Positions 36,927 to 50,700 of a DNA stretch of 64,000 nucleotides are shown here, one piece after another (within the stretch, counting starts at the first letter, position 1; every line of letters starts with the position of its first letter). Source of the stretch: Plotosus lineatus (Eukaryota > Chordata > Actinopteri > Siluriformes > Plotosidae); assembly GCA_024760905.1 (NCBI GenBank), contig CM045746.1:5383501-5447500 (forward strand). The letters are read 5' to 3'. The translations under genes and the position numbers were made by a program. The notes under the pieces were generated by a model, which saw only the letters and a program-made list of their open reading frames with translations, was not told the DNA's origin and did not search any database.

Positions 36927-38166
36927 ATGTATGTATATATCTTCTTTTCTTCTTTTCCTTTCGGCTGTTCCCTTCAGGGGTCGCCACAGCAAATGATCTG
37001 CCTCCATCTCTCCCTATCCTCTGCATCTTCTACTCTTACTCCAACGACCTTCATGTCCACCTTCACCGCATCCATAAATCTTCTCTTTGGTCTTCCTCTG
37101 GGCCTTTTGCCTGGTAGTTCCAACCTCAGCATCCTACGACCAATATACTCACTATCCCTCCTCTGTACATGTCCAAACCATCTCAATCTAGCCTCTCTGA
37201 CTTTGTCTCAAAAACATCTAACATGTGCTGTCCCTCTGATGTACTCATTTCTGATCCTATCCATCCTCGTTACTCCCAAAGAGAACCTCAACATTTTCAT
37301 CTCTGCTACCTCCAACTCTGACTCCTGTCTTTTCCCCAGGGCCACTGTCTCTAAACCATACAACATTGCTGGCCTCATCACCGTCTTGTACACTTTTCCC
37401 TTCATTCTTGCCGATACTCTATCACACATCACACCGGACACTTTTCTCCATCCATTCCAACCTGCCTGCACGCGCTTCTTCACCTCTTTTCCACACTCTC
37501 CATTGCTCTGGATTGTTGAGCCTAAGTACTTAAAATCCTCCACCTTCTTTATCTCTGCCCCCTGTAACCTCAAAGTTCCTCTTGGGTCCTTGTCGTTCAC
37601 ACACATGTATTCTGTCTTACTAAGACTAACCTTCAATCCCCTCCTTTCCAGGGCATACCTCCACCTCTCTCGATTTTCCTCCACTTGGTCTCTGCTCTCA
37701 CTACAGATCACTATGTCATCTGCAAACATCATAGTCCATGGAGATTCTTGTCTAACCTCATCTGTTAGCCTGTCCATCACCATAGCAAACAAGAAGGGGC
37801 TGAGAGCTGACCCTTGATGCAGTCCCACCTCCACCTTGAACTCTTCTGTCACACCGACAGCACACCTCACCACTGTCTTACATCTATCATACATGTCCTG
37901 CACCACTCTAACATACTTCTGTCGCTCCAGACTTCCTCATACAATACCACAGTTCTTCTCTTGGCACCCTGTCATATGCTTTCTCCAGATCCACAAAGGC
38001 ACAATGCAGCTTCTTCTGACCTTCTCTGTACTTCTCTATTAACATCCTCAAAGCAAACACTGCATCTGTGGTGCTCTTTCTTGGCATGAAACCAGACTGT
38101 TGTTCACAAATGCTGACCTCTGCCCTTAGTCTTGCTTCCACTATTCTTTCCCATAGCTTCATTGTA

Positions 38167-38238
<72 letters not shown>

Positions 38239-38246
38239 CACACATG

Positions 38247-38303
<57 letters not shown>

Positions 38304-38578
38304 ATATATGTAGAGGATTTTCTGAGTAGATCCTTCCGTAGGAGAGTGCTCAATACTTTTTTGGTAGAGCAAATAACAAAAATAAAAGGACAGAACAAAG
38401 ACTTTCTATTGAAACTCCATTTATCTCTACAGATCTGTTTCGAGGGGTGGTGAAACCACCCTCTCTCTTCAGGTGATTATAGAGGGTGGTTTCACCACCC
38501 CTCGAAACAGATCTGTAGTGATAAATGGAGTTTCAATAGAAAGTCTTTGTCCTGTCCTTTTATTTTTTTATGTATATA

Positions 38579-38623
<45 letters not shown>

Positions 38624-38877
38624 ATATATGTATGTGTATGTATGTATAACTGAACTGGGAAGAAGGAGGGGCATGTTTAGTCTGTAGTTTGTAAATAATG
38701 GATGCAGTGTCTTTACGTCAGCGTACTACGTAGGTACGTCTAAACTCAAAATTTGACTTTTTTGTTTTTTGGAAAAAAACAAAACGTAAAACCGAAAAAA
38801 TGTAAAACAGATGAATGTAAGTCGGGGAGCGTCTGTGTATGTATGTGTGTCTGTGTATATGTGTGTGTGTGTGTGTG

Positions 38878-38915
<38 letters not shown>

Positions 38916-41900
38916 ACAGTACAAAGTTAAAGTTTTTAGGTAATCCTTACTACTTTTTATATATATATATGAGAACATAAAAGTGTAACTTAATGAACTT
39001 TCAGCCGGACCCAGAATGCAGGAGGCAGTGTGAGATTGAGATTGCACAGAGTGGATTTATTCTTCAGTGGGAAGCACTTAAGCAGAGCGCGCACATTTCA
39101 AATACAGTCCTGAAGACGAAGAAAAACACAAACAACATTAAACACTGGAATCCTCTGATGCAGAGGTGAGTGTGCGGTTTGTGTTTATAGGGAGTAGATG
39201 AGGAGAGTGAATTCAGGTGTGAGCTTCTGCAATCAGCCCAAGCAGCTGAGCCACGCCCCTCAGCCAGAGCTGGGAGAAAATAAGAGCTGGAGAACACAGC
39301 CGCCAAAATTAAGTCCCCAAAAAACACAGACCATAACAAAAAGAACATGAAGTGTAATAAATTGGATAAACAAAACAAAAGGATAAACATGTTACAGCAC
39401 AGTACATAAAATCTCTCACAAAAATATTCTAAACATTAACTTGGGTACAGTACTGGAATAATAATTGAAAAAGACTTTAATACTACAGTGCTTTACAACA
39501 GTTCACATAATTATTCCTCTTCAGGCACTTCAGAGCAAACTGTTGTTTCTTCAGGAGAAAGTCTTATTTCTTCAGAAGAGACATCCAATGTCACTACCTT
39601 TTTCTGGCACTTAGCCAGAGAAGATGCACAGCATTTGAGTGGCATCATAGAACTTAACTGGTAATTAAAACACACAAAAAAAATGCACATTGACAACTTG
39701 AGCGCGACTGAGAAGAAAGGGGCATATACATCATCTCAACCAATCAGCAGGAGGGAGAACAGCCATTGGATGAATTTGAATCACATGACAGTTACTCGGC
39801 AATCCGTGAATATGCGGGGACATGAGTGCAGAACTGCGAATAGCCAAGGGCCGACTGTATTTAATCCTCAGATCCATTTGTGTATATTACGTCCACAATA
39901 TTCATACTTTCATGCAGTTTCTTACCCCATGTGTGGAGAGCTCTATAATGCAGGTGTAAGGCTCATCAGTGAGGCTCTTGAAGTTTCTTACTGGAGTTCA
40001 GCTCATACTCATCATTGCCAGGGTTCTACTTGTGTTTTCTAGGTGAGAGAGGCGACCTCTAATGATCCCTGGGGACCATCCAGCTCACAGATGGCAGATA
40101 TCTCAGACCTGACCTACAATGTGGTGGCATGCAGTGAAATTATGGGAATGTTATGGAAGCGCCTGAATGATGACAAAAACTGGAGACATGTATACAAGGT
40201 GAGGGAGGACTGAGAGGAGGAAAAAGTAAGCAATTATTCTTTTTCAGAAATATTAAATGGGACCTGTGGAGAATTAGTGTTATTAGCTCTTTAAACCAAT
40301 CACATATTACATCAGTGCTTCCTTTCGGTAACGTCTGTGCATGAGAATATTCAACTCTAAGCATGCTCAGAGAGAGGTCGCGTCCTGATTGGCTGTTCCA
40401 GCCTGATGGTAATGACAGGAAAGCGAGTTGGCAAAACATTAGCTGCATAAGCCATTTTGTATTTATCATCACACTCATGTCTAGCACCATTCTCATCCTC
40501 AAAGTCACTAGAATGTGTTTCATAAGCGATGTCCACCCCTCCCCCTCCCAACCCGTTGACATGACATCTGGGGAAAATGGTGGCTTAGCTGCTAACACCT
40601 GTAGTTTAGCTCAGCACTAGTGATAAATGGGATACAATCATGACTTTTGGGAATTTTATGGTAATTTATGTTAAAATACACATCTGTATCACTTAAACAT
40701 ATTACATAAACAGTAATTATAGTGTAAGGATGACACTTCAATGGTTAATTTTTAACCCTGAACTAGTGCTGACGACATCAAGTTATAATTGACCACAAAA
40801 CACACGGAGACCAAAGTACCTCTGCCGATGGCACTAGTTCCTGCAGGAGTCATGCTTTGCACATGTATGGTGCTCCATGAACACCACCTGAAAGATGTTT
40901 GTGTAGCTAGGTCACCGATGGCAGGTGTGCTGCAGTCAAGTAAAGGCTCGTTTACGTTCCTTTTACGTCCGTTTCGGTTGTTTCAACCAACAGCATTTGC
41001 AAACTTGCATCTGTCACTTGCGTTGATGTATTGGCACTGCGGTGTACTGGTTAGCATTACAGGTTGCCTTACAGCAAAAGATCCATGGTTCTCCCCGTGC
41101 TTGTGTGGGTCAGCTCGGGGTACTCCAGTTTCCTCCCACAGTCCAAAGACATGCATGTTCGGCTCACTGGCTGTTCCAAATGGCCTCTAGATGTGGTTGG
41201 GAGTGTGAATGTGTGTTGGCCTCAGTGTTCCGATGAGGTTAAATCATCGTGACAGTGGCGCAAGTCAGTTTAGATTGGCACAGAGAATTATTGGCGCTGT
41301 GCCAGTAATTTTTTCACGTCTTTATTTATGAACAAGCTGTAGATTGTGAAACTTAAAACAAAATAATGTTAAAAAGCTGTCAAAATGTTGGGCATCTATT
41401 GGAAATGCATCGATTCACGAATGAGATATTTCAGAGCAGACCACTTCCAGTACCACCAAGGTCCCACTATGTTATATGTACAATGAATACATTCTATGAA
41501 CGTGCACAACCATACATGAGAGAGCATGCTCCGGGTGATTCTGATTATGAAGACAAGTTGATATTAGAACTTGTTGTTTTCACGAGTTAAATAATAAATT
41601 AGCTACCAATGAACTATGAATAAAGTTAAAAACACTAAAATTCTGCCAGTACATACAAATTTTTCTTCTTTTCCTTTCGGCTGTTCCCTTCAGAGGTCGC
41701 CACAGCGAATCATCTGCCTCCATCTCATCTTCTCCTCTGCATCTTATTCTTACACCTACTACCTTCATGCCCTCCTTCACTACATTCATAAAGCTCCTCT
41801 TTGGTCTTTCTCGAGGCCTTCTAATTGTAGTTCCAACCTCAGCATCCTACTACCGATATATTCACTATTGCTCCTCTGTACATGTCCAAAACCATCTCAA

Positions 41901-44425
41901 TCTAGCCTCTCTGACTGTCTCAAAAAACTATTTTATATGCTGTCCCTCTGATGTACTCATTCCTGATCCTATCCATTCTCGTTACTCCCAAAGAGAACCT
42001 CAACATTTTCATCTGTGCTACCTCCATCTCTGCCTCCTGTCTTTTCCTCAGCGCTACTGTTTCTAAACCATATAACATCGCTGGGCTCATCACCATCTGA
42101 CCCTTGATGCAGTCCTACCTCCACCTTGAACTCTTCTGTCACACCGACAACACACCTCACCACTGTCTTACATCTCTCATGCATGTCCTGCACCACTCTA
42201 ACATGCTTTATATGCTTTCTCCAGATCCACAAAGGTACAATGCAGCTCTCTCTGACCTTCTCTGTACTTCTCTATTAACATCCTCAAAGCAAACACTGCA
42301 TATGTGGTGCTATTTCTTGGCATGAAACCAAACTGTTGTTCACAGATGCTAACCTTTTGCTCTTAGTCTAGCTTTCACTATTTTTTCAACTTTTGTCCCT
42401 CTGTTGCCACAACTCGGCACGTCTCCGTTGTTTTTAAGAATGGGCACCAGCACACTTCTCCTCCATTCCTCCGATATCTGCTCACTCTCTAAGACCTTGT
42501 TGAATGTTCTTGTCAGAAAATCTACTGCTACCTTACCGAGACACTTCCGTACCTCCACAGATATGTCTTCAGGACAAACTGCATTTCCACTCTTTGTCCT
42601 CTTCAGTACCCTCATTACGTCACCCTTAATAATCTTTGCTACTTCATGGTCCTCAACGGTCACCTCTTCTACTCTTCTTTTTTTTTTTGTCTTCTTTCAT
42701 TTTTCTCATTCATCAACTCTTGAAAGTACTTGAAAGTATTCCATCTTCCCAACACATTTCTGTCATTAGCCAGTACATTTCCCTCTGTTCGTAATCACCC
42801 TAACTTACTGCACGTCCTTCTCATCTCTATTTCTTTGCTGTGCCAACCTGTATAAATCATTTTCTCCCTCTTTACTGTCCAGCCTAGCATCCCAGTCGTC
42901 ATACACCCTCTGTTTGGCCTTTGACACTGCTACCTTTGCCTTGCGCTGCATCTCCCTGTACTCTTGTTAACTCTCTTCAGTTCTTTCAATGTTCCACTTC
43001 TTCTTAGCTAACCTCTTCATTTGTACACACTCCTGTACGTCATTATTCCACCACCAAGTCTTATCTATTTTCCTTCCAGAGGACACACCAAGTACTCTCC
43101 TTCCTGTCTCTCTGATCACATTAGCTGTGGTTGTCCAGTCATCTGCAAGCACTTCCTGACCACCCAAAGCCTGTTTCAACCCTTCCTTGAAGACAACACG
43201 ACACTTCCTTTTTCAGCTTTCCTCCACGTTGTCTTCTGCTCTGCCTTTGCCTTCTTCACCTTCCTCACCATCAGTGTCATCCTGCACACCACCACCCTAT
43301 GCTGCCTGACAACACTCTCACCCACTACTACTTGTCAGTCACTGACTTCCTACAAATCTACACAAGATACAGTCTACCTGTATGCTCCTGTCTCTTCTGG
43401 AAGAAAGTATTTACCACAGCCATTTCCATCCTTTTTGCAACATCTACCAACATCTGTCCTTCTGTGTTCCTGTCCTGGATACCAAACCTGCCCATCACTT
43501 CCTCATCCCCTCTGTTTCCTGCACCAACATGTCCATTGAAGTCTGCCCCAATGACCACTCTTTCACCTCTGGTGGTATTCTGCATCACGTCATCTAACTC
43601 ACTCCAGAATCTCTCCTTCTCTTGTAGCTCACATCCTGCCTATGGAGCATAAGCACTAACAACATTAAACATCACGCCTTCATTTTCTAACTTGAGACTC
43701 TGTCTGACACTCTTTTCACTTCTAGAACATTACTGACAAACTCCTCCTTCAAGATGACTCCTACTCCATTTCTCTTCCCATCCACACTATGAAAAAACAG
43801 CTTAAACCCTGCTCCTAAGCTTCTAGCCTTGCTACCTTTCCATCTGGCTCTTGAACACACAGTATGTCCACCTTCTTCCTCTGAATCATGTCAGCCAGTT
43901 ATCTACCTTTTCCTGTCATAGTTCCAACATTCAAAGTCCCTACTTTCAGTTCTAGACTGATGCCTTTCCTCTTCTCTCTCTTACTATGGACACGTCTTCG
44001 ACGTCTTTGACCAACAGCTTTTTTGAACAGCACCCTGTTGGTTAACGGCACTGATTACGGTCATTGTTAACCCGGGCCTCGACTGATCCGGTATGAAATT
44101 TTTTGTTGTGACTCGCATATTTTATTTGGCATTTGTTTTACGCCGGATACCCTTCCTGACGCATTTATCCAGGTTTAGGACCGGCGTGAGGGAGAGACAC
44201 TGGCTTGTGCCCCTCCCTCATGGCTGCATTACTCATTAATACACTATTAATATTAATACACTCATTAATACACTATTTAAAAAAATTAAAACGTTTTTCT
44301 TAATCATTACTACATTTTACTACTCATTAATTTCTTAATTAGTCATGATTAAGAAAAACTTTTTAATATTTTACTGTGATATTTATTGATAATAAAATAT
44401 TAAAATATAAACCTTATACAGCATG

Positions 44426-44486
<61 letters not shown>

Positions 44487-47400
44487 TCTTCTTCTTCTTT
44501 TCCTTTCGGCTTTTCCCTTCAGGGGTCGCCACAGCGAATCATCTGCCTCCATTTCACCCTATTCATCTTCTTCTCTTACAGCAACGACCTTCATGTCCTC
44601 CTTTACCACATCCATGAATCGTCTCTTTGGTCTTCCTCTAGGCCTTTTGCCTGGTAGTTCCAGCATCAGCATCCTATTACCAATATACTCACTATCCCTC
44701 CTCTGTACATGTCCAAACCATCTCAATCTAGCCTCTCTGACTTTGTCTCCAAAACGTCTTACATGTGCTGTCCCTCTGACGTGCTCATTCCTAATCCTAT
44801 CCATCCTCGTTACTCCCAAAGAGAACCTCAACATTTTCATCTCTGCTACCTCCAACTCTGCCTCCTGTCTTTTCCCCAGGGCCACTGTTTCTAACCCATA
44901 CAGCATCGTTGGCCTCTCAACACCGTCTTGTACACTTTTCCTTTCATTTTTGCCGATACTTTCATATCACACATCACACCGGACACTTTTCTCCAACCAT
45001 TCCAACCTGCCTGCACACGCTTCTTCACCTCTTTTCCACACTCTCCATTGCTCTGGATTGTTGAGCCTAAGTACTTAAAATCCTCCACCTTTCTTATCTC
45101 TGCTCCCTGTAATCTCACCGTTCCTCTTTGGTCCTTGGCATTCATGCACATGTATTCTGTCTTACTGAGGCTAATCTTCATTCCCCTCCTTTCCAGGGCA
45201 TACCTCCACCTCTCTAGATTTTCCTGCACTTGTTCTCTGCTCTCACTACAGATTGCAATGTCATCTGCAAACATCATAGTCCATGGGGAATCTTGTCTAA
45301 CCTCGTCTGTCAGCCTGTCCATCACCATAGCGAACAAGAAGGGGCTGAGAGCTGACCCTTGATGCAGTCCCACCTCCACCTCCACCTTGAACTCTTCTGT
45401 CACACCGACAGCACACCTCACCACTGTCTTACATCTATCATACATGTCCTGCACCACTCTAACATACTTCTCTGCCACTCCAGACTTCCTCATGCAATAC
45501 CACAGTTCTTCTCTCGGCACCCTGTCATATGCTTTCTCCAGATCCACAAAGGCACAATGCAGCTCCGCCTGACCTTCTCTGTACTTCTCCATTAACATCC
45601 TCAAGGCAAACACTGCATCTGTGGTGCTCTTTCTGGGCATGAAAGCAAACTGTTGTTCACAAATGCTGACTTCTGCCCTTAGTCTAGCTTCCACTATTCT
45701 TTTCCCATAACTTCATCGTATGGCTCATCAACTTTATCCCTCTGTAGTTGCCACAACTCTGCACGTCTCCCTTGTTCTTAAAAATGGGCACCAGCACACT
45801 TCTCCTCCATTCCTCTGGCATCCTCTCACTCTCTAAGACCTTGTTAAATGTTCTTGTCAGAAAATCTACTGCTACCTCCCCTAGACACTTCCATACCTCC
45901 ACCGGTATGTCATCAGGACCAACTGCCTTTCCATTCTTCATCCTCTTCAATGCCCTCCTCACTTCACCCTTACTAATCTTTGCTACTTCCTGGTCCTCAA
46001 CAATCACCTCTTCTACTCTTTTTTCTCTCTCATTTTCCTCATTCATTCAGCTCTTCAAAGTACTCTTTCCATCTTCCCAGCACACTTCTGTCATCAGTCA
46101 ATACATTTCCCTCTGTGTCCTTTATCACTCTAACTTGCTTGCACGTCTTTCCCATCTCTATTTCTCTGCTGTGCTAACCTGTATAGATCATTTTCTCCCT
46201 CCTTACTGTTCAATCTATCATACAAGTCATCATACGCCCTCTGTTTGGCCTTTGACACTGCTACCTTCGCCTTACGCTGTGTCTCCCTGTCCTCCTGTTT
46301 ACTCTCTTCGGTCCTCTCAATGTCCCACTTCTTCTTGGCTAACCTCTTCTTTTGTACACACTCCTGCACTTCCTCATTCCACCACCAAGTTTCCTTATCT
46401 ACTTTCCTTCCAGAGGACACACCAAGTACTCTCCTACCGGTCTCTCTGATCACATTGGCTGTGGTTGTCCAGTCCTCTGGAAGCACTTCCTGACTACCCA
46501 AAGCCTGTTTCAACTCCTCCTTGAAGACAACACGACACTCTTCCTTTCTCAGCTTCCACCACTTTGTCTTCTGCTCTGCCTTTGCCTTTTTCACCTTTCT
46601 CACCATCAGTGTCATCCTGCACACCACCATCCTATGCTGTTTGGCAACACTCTCACCCACTACTACTTTGCAGTCACTGACTTCCTTCAAATTACATCGC
46701 CTACACAAGATGTAGTCTACCTGTGTGCTCTTACCTCCGCTTTCATAAGTCACCCTATGCTTCTGTTTCTTCTTGAAGAAAGTATTCACCACAGCCATTT
46801 CCATCCTTTTTGCAAAATTGATCAACATCTGTCCTTCTGCATTCCTGTCCTGGATACCAAACCTGCCCATCACTTCCTCGTCCCCTCTGTTGCCTGCACC
46901 AACATGTCCATTGAAGTCTGCTCCAATGACCACTCTTTCACCTCTGGGGGTACTCTGCATCACTTCATCTAACTCACTCCAGAATCTCTCCTTCTCTTCT
47001 CGCTTACATCCTGCCTGTGGGGCATAAGCACTAACAACATTGACCATCACGCCTTCAATTTCTAACTTGAGACTCATCACTCTGTCTGACACTCTGTTCA
47101 CTTCTAGAACATTCCTGACAAACCCCTCCTTCAAGATGACTCCGACTCCATTTCTCTTCCCATCCACACCATTATCAAACAGTTTAAACCCTGCTCCTAA
47201 GCTTCTAGCCTTTCTACCTTTCCACCTTGTCTCCTGAACACACAGTATGTCCACCTTCCTCCTCTGCATCATGTCAGCCAGCTCACTATCTTTTCCTTGC
47301 ATAGTTCCAACATTCAAAGTCCCTACTCTCAGTCCTAGGCTCACGCATTTCCTCTTCTCTCTCTGCCTACGGACACGCCTCCCGCCTCTCCTTCTTTGAC

Positions 47401-47652
47401 ATCTTCGACCAACAGTAGTCCAATTTCCATGAGCACCCTGTTGGTTGACAGCACTGATGGCGGTCGTTGTTAACCCGGGCCTCGACCGATCCGGTATGAA
47501 TTCTGTACTGATCATTTGCATTTTTAAATGTGGCAGAAGTTTTACGCCGGATGCCCTTCCTGTCGCAACCCTCTGCATTTATCCGGGCTTGGGACCGGCA
47601 TAAGGGGGAGAGACACTGGTTAGTGCCCCCCCCAAAGCCTCATGGCTGCATT

Positions 47653-47717
<65 letters not shown>

Positions 47718-50700
47718 TATGCTCTTCCCTATTCGCGGTTTTGCACCCACGGTTTGAGTATTTGCTGACTGCCGTGCAACGTGATTCAAATTCAGCCAAT
47801 GGCTGTTCTCCTTTCTCCTGATTTGTTAGGTGATGCCCTACCCCTTTTTTCTCATTCGCGCACAAGTTTTCAATGAGCCTATTTTTTATTTTTTTTTAAA
47901 TTACCGGTTAAGCTCTGATACCACTCAAACGCTATGCGTCTTCTCTGGTTAAGCCATAGAAAACGCTGGATGTCTCTTCTGAAGAGATAAGACTTTCTCC
48001 TGAGAAACGACAGTTTTCTCTGAACTGTTGTATTAAAATCTTTTTCAATTATTATTCCAGTACAGTACCTAAGTTCATGTTTATGCGTGAGATTTTATGT
48101 TCTGTAGCATGTTTAACAAACGATACCAAAAGGATAAACTTTATCACAGTACTCTTCATGTCCTTTTACATTGGAGTTGGAGTTCTCAGAGTCAAATTGT
48201 TTCTTTGTTCGTTTTAATTTGTTTTATTTGTTGTTTTGTTTGTTCATGTTTTGCACTATGCTCGTCTACAACCGGTCGACTCTACTACAGCTATAAGATC
48301 GGAGTATCTTCGGGCGTGTATAACTAAGCAGAGCTAACATGCTATTAGCGGAGCTAAAATGCTATAAGCAGAGCTAAAATGCTATGGTAGGCAGCTCAAT
48401 GCGAGCCGCATCCCAGCTAACAAAGAAGCCCAGGCAGGAAGGGGCCGAACTACGACTCCGGCACTTGGGACTGCAGGGGATGAAGGCCGTGTAGCTGGTT
48501 GGTATAATCGCCTTATCGGGTGTACTCTCCTCGAGCCATGTTTCACAGTAGCCCAGTCCTGTAGATCCCTCTGCGCTGCAATCTGAGCATGAAGCTCGTC
48601 CATCTTGCTTCGCAGGGACTGAACATTTTCAAGCAGAATGGCCGGAAGACCTAACCAAGTGCCGGAGCATCTGAGAACTCCGCCTGGGCTTATTGTTAGC
48701 ATTGAGCTCCCATAGCATAGAAGCTCACAATAGAAGTTGTTGCGTGCTTAGGTGCCCGAAGCTGAAGCTGCTCATAGCTGTAGTAGGGTCAACCAATCAT
48801 AGATGAGCATTGTGCAAAACATGAACAAACAAATTAAAACGAACAAAGAAACAATTTGACTCTGAAAACTCCACGATGTTGCCCTCTAGGCAGCGCCATC
48901 TTGGAGACGTTACTCCCAAGACTTCACTTCAAGTTCAATGTAAAAGGACATGAAGTGTAATAAAGTTTATCCTTTTGGTATCGTTTGTTAAACATGCTAC
49001 AGAACATAAAATGTCACGCAGAAACATTCTCAGAATTAACTTAGGTCATCATCATGTTTCCCCTGTGGGTTCGTGGACAACCTTGGGGCACTTTTGCTGG
49101 AATCGGGTGAACCCAGCAATCGCAGGAAATCGGTCTTCGCCATCTATGAGGACTCAATTTCATTACCTTTTAAAGCACTGTTATAAAATCGCTTAAATTA
49201 ACTAGGAGAAAGAGGTTACTTCACTTCCTAGTCACCAAGTGACTCCGTTGGCTCAATCTGCCGCAAGGCCAAGCTACCCACGGTGCACCTGTCCTAATGA
49301 CGGAGGTGGAGTCTGGCTTGAGTGTGATAGGCGTTTAGATTTAGCAGGGCTTACAGTACAACTGCCTTCTAAGTCTAGCGGATAAATCCGAAAGTTGCCC
49401 TTCAACACCCCATGCACTCCAGAGGGTGGTACTGTACTGGAATAATAATTGAAAAAGACTTTAAAACGAGTGCTTTACAACAGTAGATGCTGTATAATGT
49501 TTATATTTTATAGGTACTGTACTGGAATAATAATTGAAAAATACTTTAAAATGAGTGCTTTACAACAGTAGATGCTGTATAATGTTTATATTTTATCATT
49601 AATAAAAATAAGAGTAGAAATTGAAAAGTTTTACATGATGACGTGATACATGGGGTTTTACTTCCTGGTACAAAACTCGCTTATTATCTCGATTCGCAGG
49701 AGGGCTCGGAACCGAACCCCCACGAATGTCGAGGGCCTACTGTAGTCACAATCTTTTAAATAAACTTACTTACTGTTATTGAAGAGAAAGTCGGGGATAA
49801 ATTCAGCATACAGTAAAACCAGAAGCAGGACACACTGAGCATGTGCAAGCCCGAGCTGTGTGCTCGTTTCAGATCTTCCTTAGCAACTAGCCTTCATTGT
49901 TTACGTGCATATCATCTTTATAACCTTTATTTTATTCACTGAAATGGCAATTTTAATATCAAAACAGTATCCAAAACGGAGAGAAGACTTCATGACCGTT
50001 CTTCTGGTGTATGGATTATAGTGTCTTGTACCGAACTCAGTGAATAATTGCAACGAAAACCAGTAAGTTTGCTCCATTTTTCTAGTTTTATGAGGGTACT
50101 CGTCAGAAAAATGGAAATAAAATACATTTTTAGTGAGTTTTAGTCAATTTCACTTGAGCAAGTGGTAGTTGAATACTTGTTTTAATAGTTTATGCAAAAA
50201 TGCGAATTTCGATTGAAAAAAATGACCATTTTTACTTTTTTGGCCATTTTCTCTAAAGTATTCCGTCTACATTCGCCTCACATATATTTTGCTGTTACCA
50301 TGTATGCATTAACTTGGGTGCAGTACTGTACTGGAATAATAACTGAGAATGGAACCTGCCTTAGTATTCTGGATGCTTGTAGTTACGAGAAGTATCCAGA
50401 AATCTAATGCAGGTTCCATTCTAATGATGACCTTGTTTCATACAACATTCACCTTCTTAGCACTTCCACAAAAACTCCATGCTAGACTAGCTCTGATTTC
50501 CTTTTAATTTTTCTTTATGTAGTGGACTGTACTTTCATTCACTTTATAATGGCACCCTACTGCAGCAAAACGTTTTCCTTCCTGAGTCATATCAAGCAGT
50601 TCTACTTTTTTATGCAGTGTCATTACCTTTTTCTGGCGCTTCGGCACCTTACCAGAAGCCTGAGAAGGTGCACAGCATTTGGGTGGCATGATGGAGCTTA

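Noticed and set aside
38068..38453. Several frames of about 65-95 codons rich in Tyr-Ile-Tyr-Ile on both strands
   Set aside because: They are translations of (TA)n/(TG)n tracts and have no gene-like content.
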